The notes: generated from the letters alone by a model not told the origin. Counted from the first letter of the stretch, positions 1 through 15,500 are shown. The stretch: 64,000 bases of DNA from Balanoglossus misakiensis (GCA_040954595.2 CM082578.2:13578001-13642000); one strand, 5' to 3'. Program-made: numbers and translations.

Positions 1-2604
1 CATGATTTGTCCAAGTTTGGATGACTTTAATACTTTGCTTGGCAGCATCATTTCAGTTGATACTCTCTGTCATGTAACAGAGTTGCGAAGACCTACAAGT
101 AATGCAAGTCAATTACTCTGTGGATTGCTGTACCTTTGTTAGGTTTCTGTTGACAGTTATCATTGGTACCAGTACAGCAAGCTTGTTTTCCCAATACTCG
201 TTTAATTTAGCTATCTTTTTCTGGTTTGATATTAATAGAATTGACCTTCAATTTCCGTCATGTTTATAGTTTCTGTTTTTATCACCTACAATGGCAAAAT
301 TAAATAAATTAAAATTAGGACCGGGTCCTGGCTAAAATAATAATCAGGGAGGAATAGATTTGGTCAGTGTCCACACCTGATCGTACTACCTGACTTCATT
401 TACATTGCTTTGACCTGTGTCGTACCAAAGTTCAATATGGCAGACTTGAACTACTGCACTCAGTTTCTACTAACGATTATAAAGACATCATATCCTTTTC
501 AGTTCCTGCCCTTCTCCACCTTATGTCTTTTTATGGAAGTTGTCTGCAGACTGTGGTTGAAGGTAGATGTGTACTGATGCATGTGATGTTGGCGTGACAA
601 CCTTCCATTTGACCTGTGGTTATACTTCAATAGCTTTGAAGATGATCAGCTATTAGTTTATAGCTGTAAGCTTATTTCTGTTTGATGGAGGTTTATCTAT
701 CAATGTTTATACAAAAAGCCTGCTTAGAGTTTTGGGATTAAACTTTGCGTGGGTTAAAAAGATACTCTGCTGATAGCTCTGATTCATTCAAACTTTTTCT
801 GTATACGTACATATATAAAAATGTCAACTTGTGTAAAAAGACACAGGTAAGTTTTCAAATACATGTACTGGCAGTGAATATACTGTATACAACATATATT
901 TTAACAAATTCGCAACTTGCAAGTGAAATATGGGTAACACCAATGAATTGATTGTAGATCAACTTTTGATCTGATCTTGAGATTTTGATCTGATCGTGTG
1001 AGAATATCATGAACATTCGATTTACCCATGTTAGTGCCATGTGAGTAACCAACAAAATTTACAAGAAAATACAAATTTCTGAAGATTGGACACATAGCCA
1101 CTAGCAGGGATGATCATGTGAATCAATGTCTTCCCATGGTCCCTCCACACTGTGTGGAGAGACCATGGTCTAGTATTTTTTAGAATGTGAATGCAGCATT
1201 TGGAATTTGGCCGTGGCATGTGGTATGTGACTCTTGAATTAGGCTTAACCAAAATGTTAAGAGGAGAAACGTCTACATGTAATTGAAACTTTTGCCAAGT
1301 ATACCAGGTAATGTCCTCAAACTGGAGTTACAACTAAGTACTAATTTTGAAAGTGAAAGTACCTGTGATGTATTCCAGTGACCTTTGAGTTTGAGAATTA
1401 CTTTTTTGAAAAGAAACTCTGGCTTTTCAGTTTCATACTCCCCTGAGCCATCTTTTGATCTGTTGATGGTTGTGATCAATATTTAATGTTACCATGATAA
1501 CCTGCTTGGCATTGTGCATTAAAATGCACATGGTTAGCTCATTTCTGCCCATTTAACTTTTTATTGATATACTGGTTGTCATAGCTACACGAACTGTAAA
1601 GATGGAATAGTCTTTTTTTTATTACTGTAAATCTAATCATCATTCCCATGTGGTTGGAAATAGGCCATATAGGTTCTTGTCCTGCAACAACTCCCATTGC
1701 AGGGTATTAAACACTCAATTATGGTCAAATGTATTACTCTATAAATGTTTTAAGACATTGGTTACCTAATGCAATGTGACTAATGAGGACATGAAGGTAG
1801 CAAGGGGTTTACACGACATGAATAACAGATATTCCACCATTTCTACACATAAAGATGTCTACTTTGTCAAGTGGAGATCTTTATGTGTATATACAGTTCA
1901 TCAGTCAAAAGTTATAATATTGGTAAGAGTTCCTTACAAAACGTGCATATTCTGCTGAATACATGTATTTGGCTGTGCACAGTATTTATTTTAAAAAGAT
2001 GTTCATTTCATAATTTGCAAACATGACGATTTGATCAACATATAAACATACTGGTACACAGGAACACACCATGCCTGTACATGTATTCATATTCAAGCCA
2101 TGAGCCAGTAGTTGCAAACGTGTTATTAAAATTAACATTTTAAACCCAGAGGAGGGATAAAATGAGCCATTTAGGAACTTGCAAATGGAAACAGCCAGAC
2201 CTTTACTAACAACTAATAGCTTTTCCAGATGAGCCCGTGTGAGAAAGTTACAGGTGAAATTGATGTTTCGCCGACAGATAATAGTTGTTGAAAAGCTTCT
2301 AATAGTGTGTACACATTCACACATTCAACTAATAGGGTTGGTTTACCTACTACACACTGTCATTGTCTGCATACTCAAGCCGACCAACTTTATTCAGGCA
2401 AGGTGTATCTGTGACAATCACACTTGCACGCAAACATCTATATTCTAAAGTCATTCACACACTTCTTCAGGTGCATTTGAGTTTTACCCAGAGAATGCGA
2501 TTAATCCAAAATACAAAACAGGTCCATCACATTTTTACTTGACTCTGAAATACTGCCAAGAAATAACGTCTGACATAAATTGCACTGTTTCTTTCTTCCG
2601 ACAG
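1..2604 (+). other. ITPR intron upstream of the first visible exon
   Basis: I searched this stretch for the family's preceding exons (segments like FRDCLFKLCPMNRY or QKQFWKAAK) and found none, so it is read as intron up to the TTCCGACAG acceptor. It contains a 35-bp palindrome at 1134-1168 and several TACATGTA words. Nothing else is recognised. Confidence 0.7.
1134..1168. repeat. 35-bp near-perfect palindrome
   Basis: CCATGGTCCCTCCACAC is followed at once by TGTGTGGAGAGACCATGG. The two halves are reverse complements with one internal mismatch and essentially no loop. It could form a cruciform or an intronic RNA hairpin. No coding role is visible. Confidence 0.8.
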
Positions 2605-5600
2605 CATGCAGCTGAACTCGAGAAGAAACAGAATGAAGCTGAAAGTAAAAAGTTGATGGGAAGTGTCATTCAGTATGGCAGTGTTGTACAGGTGAGAACA
2701 CTGCTTGCCTTCTTATATTGAAATTAGTAGTCCCCCATATTTGGGTAAAATCCGAGTTTTATATCGTAGTGCATGCACCTGTTTCATACATAACTCCTTT
2801 TAATAAATAGTCTTGTGGCTAGTTCTATCACACCTATTCTTTTTCTTCTACTACTAGTTTACTTATTTTAATTCCTCCCATGCAAATGGTTGTTAGAGAT
2901 AAACTAACAATTCAACTGGGGCCCCCTTGTAGAAAATCAAGATTCAGACAAATCGTCTCCCACCAAGGGAGAGCAGGGAGACATCATCTGAACAATTAGA
3001 CGTCAATATGTGAGTGGTTGAAGTAAATCACATCATTGTCGGCACTTTGAATGAAGATAAAGTGTCTTTGCGGTGACATCTAAATTACCACAGAGCAGTG
3101 TGCTGCCAAGTTTGGTCAATTGTTATTAATGGCAATTTGTGACGGGATACTGGAGTGGGCAGTGTCACGTCCACTATCCCTGTCTCAAGGAAGATGAAAT
3201 TTTCATTGCAGAAGTCCATCTCTCTCCTATATTCATGTTCAGTGTATTGCTCTCAGTCAGTGCAAAATATGTTGTTTTCTCCTTCAAATAAATCTTTGTG
3301 ATTTCCTTCAATGTAGCTTCTTCACTTGAAGAGCAACAAGTACTTGACAGTCAACAAACGTCTACCTGCTCTGTTAGAGAAAAATGCCATGAGAGTTACG
3401 CTCGATGCCTCGGGTAATGAAGGTTCCTGGTTCTATGTGCAGCCGTTTTATAAGCTGAGATCGCCAGGAGACAATGTAAGTTATTTAATTGACATCCATC
3501 ACTAGCATTGTCCAGACAACTCAGCTGATGGATCCAAACAGATGTTTGCCCAGCGACAAGGTACATGTACATTGTACTGAGTACTGGGCAAATTTTGAGG
3601 GAATCAGTGACATTTAATTAAACAAGCACACATGGTCTGGTTTTATTTTTATAACAACAGATCTAAAGGCAGAATTGCAGTCAAGAAATGACATGATAAT
3701 ATTTAGAAATCTTATTTCTGTCCGAATGATCCCCTGCAGAAGTAAGACATTTTTGAAATGCCTTGCTGGACATACTTATGCCTAGAAGCAGCTATCACAC
3801 TCTGGTAGAGTATGTGCTTGTAACTTAGTGGGGTGAAAATAAACGAGTGGTATTCCTCAGGGAAGATTTGATATTACATATATATGATCAGCATGCTGTA
3901 TCATGTTGAAGTAGAGAATTAAAGACTAATGTAAGAAATTGAAAACACTGATAAATGTTTGACTTTGCAGGTTGTAGTTGGAGATAAAGTAGTTTTGAAT
4001 CCTGTCAATGCAGGTCAGCCATTACATGCCAGCAACTATGAACTCATTGACAATCCTGGATGTAAAGAGGTTAGTATTACATTCCCTGTACCCGTGTTTA
4101 ACTGCTTTATTCTCTCCTATAAATGGTGAAAATAGATGCTCATTAAAATGATGAGAGTATTTTCCAAAAACCCTGTGTGCAAGATGTGCCCCACTGTCGT
4201 AGCTTGAAATAGAACCCTTGTGGTGGTTTGTGGGTAGATAATGATATGACACGATAAGGGGTTATCTGGGTTGTCTCTTGATGAGAAACAATGGAAAGTG
4301 ACCTACCTTGTTAACTTTTTTAGAATGCTTATTTTACTAGTAACTGGGACGTATATGTACCAGCATGTTTATGTGTTGCTACATAATTTACTATCAGCAA
4401 ATATTTACTGGACTGACTCTAGTTCTAAATGCAGAGATCTAGGTTTGTGTGTTTATTTGTACAAATGGGAAACCTCTCCTATGTTGTATCTGTTTTGGTT
4501 TGTGTTGTACATAAGATTTTGGTATAATGTCTGCCAGCATAAGCTGTATTACGATGGATATGGACAACCACAAAGCTGATGAGAAATTTTAATATTTTTG
4601 TATGCGTGTTCTCATCACCTTTCTTGCAAACACGTAAACAACCTTTTGAATTTTGCTGTTACATAGGAAGAATTTGTACTGTCTGTTATAGCCTTAAAGG
4701 AAAACATTAACATGCATATGGTTTCCATGGTTACATAATGCAGTAATATTACACTGGTTACTGAGCAAAAATACGTCATTTGTATCACCATGGAAACAAT
4801 TATTTATCTTCCTTTTTGCGCAATTATAAAATATCTTTTGCTCGAATTGCTGATTATGCTATAATAATGTTCTCATTTTTGTGCAGGTCAATGCGGTTAA
4901 TTCTAACACGTGTTGGAAAATCACGTTGTTTATGGAACATAAAGAAAATATTGAAGAAATTTTGAAAGGGGTAAGTGATTCCAATGTAATCATGGTCTAG
5001 GACTTTAAACTAGATCCATGTAATTCTAGGTCAATTTGATTGAATTAACACATCCTGACCCAAAGGGTAGTTTCTACCAAGCATTTCCCTTGTAGCAATG
5101 CCGTTCCAAAATTAGCATGCCTTTTAAATATTATTTTATGTTGATGGTTGGTGATGCAGGGAACAGAGAACCATTGACCTTTCAACATTTCAAGTGCGAG
5201 TTTCTTGTAAACTTCTTCTCAAGGGAAAAAAAAGCAGCAGTAGTAGAGGATTTTATTCAGTGTTTTGCCAGTCATGGTTGAGCAACTGTTGATTGAAGAT
5301 TGAAGATCCCAATGTCAGGAAAAGCACTTTGAGATAAAAGGAATCACCATGGATTCAGCTCAGTAATTGTAGACGGATGTTATCAGCTTGTAATTCTGTG
5401 AACCTGAGACAGAAATTGTAATAGTCGTCTCATCCCCAAGGGCTTACTTCCCAGCCCTGGATGTTTCACAGTTTTTGAGATAAGAACCATAACTTGGCCC
5501 ACAGAGAATTAATAACACAAATCTCTGATCATGGAATTTATATTGAATTTTATGGCAATATTCATGCCACACTGGAACAGCTTACTTCTCATTTATGATC

Positions 5601-6530
5601 ACTGAAATGAAATATGTAAATTAATGTATCTTTCATATTAAAAACAGATAAACTAGTCCTTTTTTAGTAGAAAATGAAATTAAGGTTTCAAATTTTAATA
5701 ACTTTAATCCAATTGAAGTGTCAGCCTCAGATAATCCCTTTATTGAACATTTCCATGTCAAGGTTGGAGTGAGCCATCTCGTGGATCATTGCTCTGATAA
5801 GGAACTATTGAAATTGAATATCACCTGTCAGTAAACAAGATATTTTTGTGATGATTTGACATGCAGAGACCCTGTTTGAAATAATGTGAACTTCATCAAC
5901 AATACTGTGGTGTAACATGTTTCCCATGGGTGGACGTGCATGTAATCTGTGAAATGACAGTAGATTTCATGTGCAGTAACTACTACTGAGGAATTTATGG
6001 CAGAAAAGTCAATTACAGGTCAATGTTATGTCCATGAAGTACAAGGTCAAACATTGATATTAATCTAAGATGCTTATCTTTATGTTTGAGAAAGGAGTTA
6101 TGAGCTGTGCAGTCTGTTGAAAACCTGGCCTCTAACTACATGTATGGTACATAGCATATAAAATCTGATTTGAAACCTGCCTCTCCTCCAAGGGAAGTGT
6201 TATTATATGTGTACAGATCCTTTTATATCATGTTAGTGTTTAGGCTGTTTTGTTACTCCGTCACTCCTATGTAGGCAGTTGATTCTGCCATGTGGGAGTG
6301 TTGTGGGTGTGCGTGCTGTATGGACTTGTCCCATAACAAACCCCTTTTGCTGACAATTCATTTCCCGTTCTTTGTCATTCCAGGGAGATGTAGTAAGACT
6401 CTTCCACGCAGAACAGGAAAAGTTTCTGACCAGTGACGATTATAAAAAGAAATCCTTTGTGTACTTAAGAGTAACAGCCAGACAGAGTGCTACTTCAGCT
6501 ACCAGCTCCAAGGCATTGTGGGAAGTAGAG
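2605..6530 (+). CDS. ITPR: ITPR exons 1-5: end of the suppressor beta-trefoil and start of the MIR beta-trefoil
   Basis: Exon 1 opens with [20 protein letters not shown], which corresponds to the second half of the N-terminal suppressor domain. Exons 2-4 carry [40 protein letters not shown] and the CWKITLF strand. Exon 5 contains [19 protein letters not shown] followed by [20 protein letters not shown]. This stretch holds the basic residues that in ITPR1 (R265, R269, K249 region) contact the IP3 phosphates; the T-T-G found between the two arginines in ITPR1 is V-T-A here. The suppressor domain lowers IP3 affinity and couples ligand binding to gating. The part encoding residues ~1-91 is not in the window. 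Confidence 0.93.
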
Positions 6531-9500
6531 GTCAGTTACCTTTTGTCTTTATACACACAAGGAATGATTCTGTTAATGATTTGCCAAAATTCTGTACATT
6601 ACAACAATGTCTACAACACTCACCTTTAGGAGCGTTCACTGGCCTGTTTGAATGCTTGTAATAAATGCTAACATGGTAGATGACATTTCTTTGGGGGATT
6701 AGAAGAAGGGCATTACGACCAGTTTGCAAAAAAGGTGATAATTTTACAAAGGAAGTACCGGTACTACATTTTATTGATTCACTGTTCCTAGGTGCCGTCA
6801 GAATTCTCTGATAAAACTATAGAGGGTGCTCTCGATTCAGTTTTTTTTTTTTCAAACCAGGCACTTGTTGTTTGTTGCAATAATTGGCATCAGCCAGTGC
6901 CATCCCATTCCATAATAATTGATTACAAGAATAAAAGGGAAATGAAATTGTGGTGTTTATTGACAGGTGGTTCAACATGATCCGTGCCGTGGTGGGGCTG
7001 GACACTGGAATAGTTTGTTTCGCTTCAAACATTTGGCTACTGGGCAGTACCTTGCAGCAGAGGTAAGTTGCGAGAAAACCCAGTGTACAGTTTTGTTATA
7101 TTGAATGCAAATCGAATAGGGTTAAAGATGAGTGAAGTGATTGATTAGTGGTGAGGTGTCGTGTGACCACTTTTGGGTGGGTTATTCAAACCAATCTTTT
7201 CTCTACTACATCCACATCAGGTTGACCATGATCCCCAGCAGGATGTGACTCGGGAGAAATTGCGAGGACCTCAGGGAAGTGTTGTGTATCACTTAGTGCC
7301 TGTACCGCACGGTCATGACATTGCATCTATATTTGAACTTGATGCCACAACTCTACAAAGGGGAGATTCTCTTGTTCCCCGGTAAGTCAGCACTTATAGC
7401 ACTGCAATCTCTCTCAGACTCTCAGAATGAAAGTTCTGTTTCAGCTATATCAGTGTTGTACTTGTAACATCTTACTTCTAAAGGCTGAGATATTTTCATG
7501 TCTGTGTTTGATAACTGTAATCTGTATCATGTTTCCAGGAATTCTTACGTACGACTCAGACACTTGTGTACCAACACATGGGTACACAGTACACAAATAG
7601 CATGTGACAAAGGTGAAGAGAAACCTGTCATGTTGAAGGTCAGTACTTTTAGGATTTGTGCATTTAACAGTTTCACGTATCAGAGATAAATGTTACGTGA
7701 TGATGTGAGTCAGATGCAAGGTTTGACGACCAAAATGGAAGATGCATCGATCTGAGGGTAGCAGTTACGCGGGGGATACGGGGAACTAACTGGGAAAAAC
7801 TGATTGGTGTATCTCTAGAGGGCGCTGTATCAGTTCATCTCTCATTAAACTTCAAGATAATCATCCCTTATTGTGATTTTTCACATGCTAGGTTGGTACT
7901 GCTGCAATAAGAGAAGATAAGGAAGCCTTTGCCATTGTACCAGTTGCTGCCAGTGAAGTCAGAGATCTAGATTTTGCCAATGATGCCAGTAAAGTTCTTT
8001 CCTCGATTTCCAGTAAGATGGAGAAATCATCAATAACACAGAATGAAAGACGGTAAAAATGGACAGCTTGTAGACATCTTAGCTTTGTTGTCAGTGTTGC
8101 TCTTCATAGTTGGCATCAGCAAGAGTTGTTCAATAACTTTTACAAAAACGATCCTGATTTTTGTTGTGAACTCACAATTAAGTCTCTATTGCAAGATGGA
8201 GGGATTATAGATTCCTGTCACATCACTTAACTTTGCCTTGTCATTGACTTTCAACAGATTTGTAACTCAGCTTCTAACAGACCTGGTGTTCTTTGTGGCT
8301 GAACAACCCAACAATGGTGGAGACCCACTTGCTGTTGTCCTCTCCAATCCGAACAGAGACAGACAGAAACTACTCAGAGAACAGGATATTCTGAAAAATG
8401 TGAGTCCAGATCTGTCATGTCGTGTTTCATGTTGACTTGAATTGAATTGTAATTGATTACTTGTTAGTGTTACAGAAAAAAAACTAATTGTATGGACCCA
8501 TTTAATACATACTGGTATTTGATGGTATTGATGAATGAGGTTAACATTATATAACACATGATCTTAGAAGGGATTTCTGTCACAGGACATGATAACATAA
8601 TAATCATTATTTTCAACTTCTACTTCTTATGATATTGTAGATATTCAAGTTATTGAAGGCACCATTTTCAGAAAGTGGTGAAGGACCACTTTTGAGCATG
8701 GATGAATTGTCAGATCAGAGACATGCTCCACTCAGACACATGTTTAGATTATGCTACAGGATTATAAGACTCTCCCAACAAGATTACAGGAAAAATCAGG
8801 TGAGTTTTATATTTTGTGTTGTATTAAACTTTCTAAGGTGGCCAATTTTACCGTCATTAATATGAATTCAGACTTTCCTTGAAATGATCAGCATACCAAC
8901 GAACATGATTGCTTTTTGCATTTTGACAGCGGTCCACTGAGAATGTCTGTGTGTTAGTAGTAGTCTTTAACATTGGCTTATTTTTGAGCTAATTCAGGAT
9001 AGAGAGATTACAACCAGTTGATTGATTTTCACAGGAATATGTGGCCAAGCAGTTTGGCTTCATGCAGAAACAGATAGGTTATGATGTGCTGGCTGAAGAT
9101 ACCATCACAGCTCTTCTACATAACAACAGAAAACTACTGGAGAAACACATCACCTCAGCAGAAATTGAGACGTTTGTTAGCCTTGTGCGCAAGAGTAAGG
9201 AATGCAGGTGAGTGTGTTTGTAAAGTTGTGGATACAATGTAGACATGCATATCATTGTGCAGATTTGTTGGGATAACAGAGATTGGTCAAACTGAAAAGA
9301 ACAGAGAGTGAGAGATTTCACTGGCACATAAATTCATCATAGTGACACATAAATGATGATGATGATAGTACTGAAAAAGGTGTTGGAAATCTGTCGAAGC
9401 AGACCTTTGCACTGTTCACCGTTTTCCAAGATTTGACATTTTGGGGGTTAATTAACAAGAGTGACTGTATATCAGGTTTGCTTTCATTTTGGAGATGACT

Positions 9501-12500
9501 AACTTGGCTTGTGTACATGTATGTATCCTGTGCTATGATTGGTCAAATAAGTGTGACGTGATGTGCATCATTTTTATGCTGATACATGCAACAAGCGTGT
9601 TATTGGTTAACAATTTTCGAACAGTTGTGACAACTTACCTGTTTGTAACAGATGATTAACCAGGCTAATGTTTATGCTATGTGCAACATGAACATGCTTT
9701 GGCCACATAGAAATCATGTAGCTATACATGCAGCATGCTTTGTTCATATTTTATCTGAAGGACGTCATTGCTTCTGATTTACTGTGCACTTCTACTATCC
9801 ATGCAACTTTGCATAGTCATTACCCTGCCTGCATTTCTACACAGAAATTAGAAAAAAAAGACAGCAACAAATTGGATGTATATGTGTTTTGTTGAATGAG
9901 ACACCCCATACATTTGTAGTAGTCACTTTGGCAGTCTTGTGTATGTACTTATGCTAAAGAAGACACTCTTTGTTTGCTTTAGGTTATACTTACTTGCAAA
10001 CCCAGCAACTGCACTTCTATACAGAATTCCATAGGTTCACACAAGTGACTGATGATACGGTATCTGCACAGCTTCTGTTGATATGAATATTTATGAAGTA
10101 AACATGCATTCAAAAGATTTGCAAAACTAAATACAGTATGTAACTCTTTAGAGCAGTTCCAGAATACATAAGACTGATTTGTGCTGCATGTGCATTTGTT
10201 TGGTAAGAGTGGCATTTGTGTTGCCATCTAACACTAACAAGAGAAAAACTGTTATGACAGATGTCAACGACAGAATTGCCAGAAATATTAATAATTTTGT
10301 GCAAACTGCAGCTTTAGAAAATAACATAGAAAATTTGAATATGGAATCACAAAAATTAAAGATGACTTCAGAGTGTTAAACGTTGGGCTTTTGTCCAATT
10401 TTAACACTGGGTCAACAAAGCAGAAAGATATTCTACCTTCACACTTCTATTCACAGGATTTGACGGCTCTCCAAATCAAATGCTGACATTATTTTATATG
10501 CTGCACTTCCATAAGTGATGTGTGATATTATCTTCCTGTCATGTGTAATCCATACCCCCATACTGAATCTTGCCAGAAAGGTCATGTCACCGAATTCACA
10601 GGTTTCCCAAATGTAGACGTTTAAAAATTCTTTCTGGTTACCAGTCATATGAGGTGTGTGCATCTGGTTGGTCTGAAGCTCAACTGAAATTTGTATAAAG
10701 AAGGCCATCCCAATAAAAAATACATACCAGTAGTGTTGGCAAATAAGGAGAGGAAGATGGGGTACACATGTAATAAAAACCATCTGATTTGCTTCATCTG
10801 TTTCAGAACCCGGTCCAGTTTCTCTGGTGTGCGTTCAGGCGATTTCAGGTGTGATGTATGCCCATATCAATATTCAATGCAAGATCCATCTTCTTTCGCT
10901 TAATTTCAATATTTTTTTTCCTACATTTCTTTGAGCTTAACATACATGTACATTGCTTAGCCAACAATCACAAAAATGTACTCACATTTCATTTTCATGC
11001 TGTTTCTTAGTAGCCTGGCCTAACTTTTTTTCTATTTTTAACTCTTCCTGTGTTCCTCATATAGATTCATGAGTTTACCCACACACACAAAAATATTTTT
11101 TTGCACAGTGTCCATCATTCAGTTTGCTTTTGATCAGGTAATCAGTAATAGCTGTATATGATATGTTTTATGACATTTCTTAAGTTCTTATTATTGTACA
11201 TACCAAATTACCAAACTGCTTTTGTACAGTTCCTATAGAAAATTTCTGAAACCAAACTGATGTTATTCTGTTTGTAAATGGTAATACCAAGTGTGTTAAA
11301 TCTAAGTGCAGTCATGCACAAAATACTACAAAGTGAAAAAATAGTGCTTCTATATCTTGCATATCACATATTCTGTTTATAAATTATTAGTTTCATAACA
11401 CAAACATTTTTCAGAACATTTTGTCGTTAAATCTGTATCACAGGCTTGCATTGTCTGCGATCTATATTTCTTTGAAGATTTCGGGAAATATTAAAAGTCA
11501 CATAAAGAGTGTGTTCTCACTTAATTTTCGTCTGTGTGCCCACTTCAATGTCAACTTGTAGACTATTTTCTGTGGGGTTTTTTTGTATCAATTTTGGGAT
11601 AACTCTTCTCATTAAGGTATATTACTCACTTTAGATGATGGACACTTGATATCACCATGGGTTGTTTTTTTTCCAGCAATTTGATCAATTTCTCATCAAA
11701 TTCTTGTTTATTTGTATGGTACCCTTTCTCAGTGAGATTTAGGGTGATTTCTTTAAAAGGGATTTCTAGTGTGATGGTTGAAATTGATGGCAAACCAAAA
11801 ACCCTGGGTAGTTGCTGGGAATGTAACAGTGTGCTTGGAAAGTTAACCAGCTTAGATTACATACATGTATCTGTGTGGACTGTACATGCAATAAACCTCT
11901 GTCAGTGCCAGATTAGCACAAGTTCACTGCTTGGTATAATTAACTAATCTAACCATAGACACTTGTATTTTGTTAGACTAGACCTACATGTACATGCATA
12001 TAGCTGATTCCAGAGTCATATGGTTACATTCCCCATCTGGCCCAACCGGCCAGTATGAGTTGGCGACATTTCCTGGGATTTGAGAACCATCAATTCTTGT
12101 CATCACAGTGAATGTTATAAGGTGTACTGTCTCTCCTCCTCAGTTTTCCTTCCCCTCGGTAGAACTGAAAACTAACTTTGGATTGGGGTAGTTTTTTAAT
12201 TTCTGTGCATTCATAGTAGTAACGTAGTATTCTCCCCTCGGCCTATTCTTAACATAGATTGTAGATAGCGTTCTGTTACCACTAACTGTGCATATACTGT
12301 TTTTCCCAGTCTGAAATCATTTCCGTGAATCATTTCCAGGTTCCTGGATTACCTCTCAGATTTGTGCGTATCGAACAGCCAAGCCATACCTGTCACCCAG
12401 GAGTTGATCTGTAAAGCTGTACTGAGTCCAAAGAACCAGGATATTCTTATAGAAACAAGGTATTTAATTTTGACATTCAGTTGAAAACAATGCCTTTGAT

Positions 12501-15500
12501 ATACTTTGTAAATAGAACTTTGACATTTGAAATTAACAGAAAGATTGGTTTGTTTTGACTGAATGGTGCATGCATGCATAAAATGTCATGTTGCAGATAT
12601 GTGTTGAACTCTGTTGCAATACTTTGTGTCTACAGACTGGTGCGAACTCAAGTAGAAGTGGAAGTTGAGGTTGATGATGAAGGAGACTCTGAAGACATGG
12701 AACCTATGGTTACAATTGAGGAAGAAGAGGATGTGGTTCTGTTTTGGGATAATGGATACAAATCCAAAGGCATCCGAGAATTGGCTCTAGGTGCCACGGA
12801 AAATGTCAAGGAAGATTCTGATATTGTCATGTATTACAGGTAAATGTTGTATCCAAGGATGATATGGAAAAGGCCGGACACCTACCTGTTGCATGTGTAT
12901 TTTTCCACAGTCCTGGAATGGTTTACAGCTGTGTGCATCATTAGCCAGGATGACTTAAACAGGGCATGGCATCACAGGTGACAATGTTGTTCTTACAGAT
13001 ACCAGTTGGACCTTTTCTCTAGGATGTGTTTAGACCGACAGTATCTTGCCATCAACAGCATCTCACCCCAGCTAGATATTGACCTCATCCTGCGATGCAT
13101 GTCCGATGAACTACTGCCCTATGATCTACGGGCATCTTTCACCAGACTCATGCTTCACATGCATGTAGACCGTGATCCCCAAGAACAGGTCACACCAGTC
13201 AAATATGCAAGATTATGGTCAGAGATACCAACAAAGATAACCATTGAAGAGTAAGTACTTTTCATGGAACAATCTCATATTTGAAGCTGTCTCGCTCGTG
13301 CATAGTCTTGACGCACTTTTTTTGCGTCTGTGTGTGATCTGGGGCTTGATTGCTTGCGTTACTACAAAAGATATCTGCTGTTTGATATCAAGAACACTCA
13401 CAGTGAATAATCAACAAATAACAAACCATGATTTGCAAAGTGTTCCACTATTACCCATCCACAAATGGTAACATTTTTAGTGAACTGAATGTGAATATGT
13501 TTGAGTACTTCCCTTTCTAAGAATCCCTTCATGATAGAGTTTATTAATTTCCTATATAAAGTAAGAAAAGTGTAGAAACATAAAAGACTTGTGTACTGAT
13601 CATTTACCATCCCCCTTTAACCTCCAATGAAGCTCAGCTTCCTAACTTTGTAAACTCGTTTTTCTTCACTGAATAATATCGAATGGGAAATTCGAAGACA
13701 CTACTCTCCATGTGCAAATGCCGAACCCTACTCCAACACTCAAAACTTAACAGAATCTCTCAGAATTAATTTCTGTAAGCTTGTTTGACCCACACCTGGA
13801 TAATCAGTTCGTTCCCATCCCATATTTCCCTTTCCCTACTTTCCCATTCTAAGCATTTTTCATCAAAACTTCTGCTCAGTTTGCTGTTTTTATATGCATC
13901 AACTTCTGCCTTTTTTTGTATTTACGGATCAACTCCCATCGGTCCATTTTCACAGGTACTCTAAGTATCAGAGAAAGATATTTGCAGAGAAGTAAGACAT
14001 TTTTACTTGAGATATTGTACCATCCACAATCATTTTTTCTCTCCATTCCCTGAAATGCTTGATCCACACCATTTCCATAATTCATATTATCATACTTGGT
14101 TTAATCCAATTGTCCGCGTTTATTTTGTTTTCATAAACTTTTAATTACTGCACATATTTTTTAAAACTTAATGCATAATTTTGAGTTTTGAAGAGATTGA
14201 CGTACAATCTAGATGTAGTATCAGCATACCTACAGAGTCCCATATTTCTGGTAACTTCCTACATGAATGTTGTGCATTAAATCTCAAGTTAATTTGAACA
14301 TAAAAAAAAACTTCCTTGAAAAACAAGTGACAATGGACGACTCAGAGGTGGTGTGATGATGTAGAATTAAAGATCTCTAAATTAATAATACGTTTGTCCT
14401 TAGAGAATTGTAGATTGTCTTTTCCCTCAACACATCGTGTATATAGAGACCTGTATTAATTCCCTTTCTACTAATACAACTTCAGAAAATATTGTAATGA
14501 CTTGGTGACTAATTTTATCATTTATAAGTACAAAACAAAGGTTTGTAATTTTTTGTATTATTGTTATCGTAACCATGACAAAATCCTTCTATTAGAACTA
14601 CAATGTAACTGATAATACAGTTTATGACAGTTGACTCAATCATCATATAAAATGAACTGTAAGCTCACAACGTAAACTGTGTCCACAGTCCCTGACTAAA
14701 TGACAATGAAGCAAGTGCTGGCACTCAGTGATTACTGTATGGCTTCATATTCATAGTACGTTATACTGCAGCTAATACCTGTCTATCAATTGTTGCTACC
14801 TGTTGTTGAACCTGTCATTTCAGCATTGCTGACATTTCCTGTAACTACTGTACATGTATATGTCAGCCATTTCATACATGTATGTATTGCACATAGTGAC
14901 TCAGAACAAGAAGAAATATTAAAATGAAAGTCATAAGCCCTTTTATGATGTTTACTTGTGCTGGGCAGTGCACAAAGTTTTGGGATATGATGTGCACACT
15001 TGCCACGGCCGCAAACCTTGTAACTGATTGGTGTATTCAACAGATGCAGCACTTGCAATATGCAGATTAATTTGACTTGTCAAAAAACTGCCAAGTCAGT
15101 TGGCCTACTCTTAATTTTCTGTCTTACCAAATGGTTACATACATGTACACCTGTACAAGACATTCTTGTTTCTACCCATACCAGTATATGTATTTATTGA
15201 AATGCCAAGCTACAAATTTTGCTCTTTGAAGAATACGAAATTTCACCAGTCATTTTATCAGGTTTTTCTCGTTTATACCTTTCACCACCATGGTTCAGTC
15301 CAAGCCCATTGTTTTCTGTGGTAAGGTTGGACCTCTAAAGAGGGAACAGGGGGTGAAAGGGTTAAACTGAAGTCTTAACAAAGTTGACCTTCCAGTATAT
15401 ATACCAGTACTAATCTAGCATGTGTTACCCAAGATCCCAATCCATTTCTGTTTGCTTTGAACTACATGTACATGTACATGTATAGCAAAAACATTTATTA

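Noticed and set aside
481-560. Pyrimidine-AG followed by an open stretch as an earlier ITPR exon
   Set aside because: Translation in no frame resembles the expected family sequence before residue 92, and a good donor is lacking.
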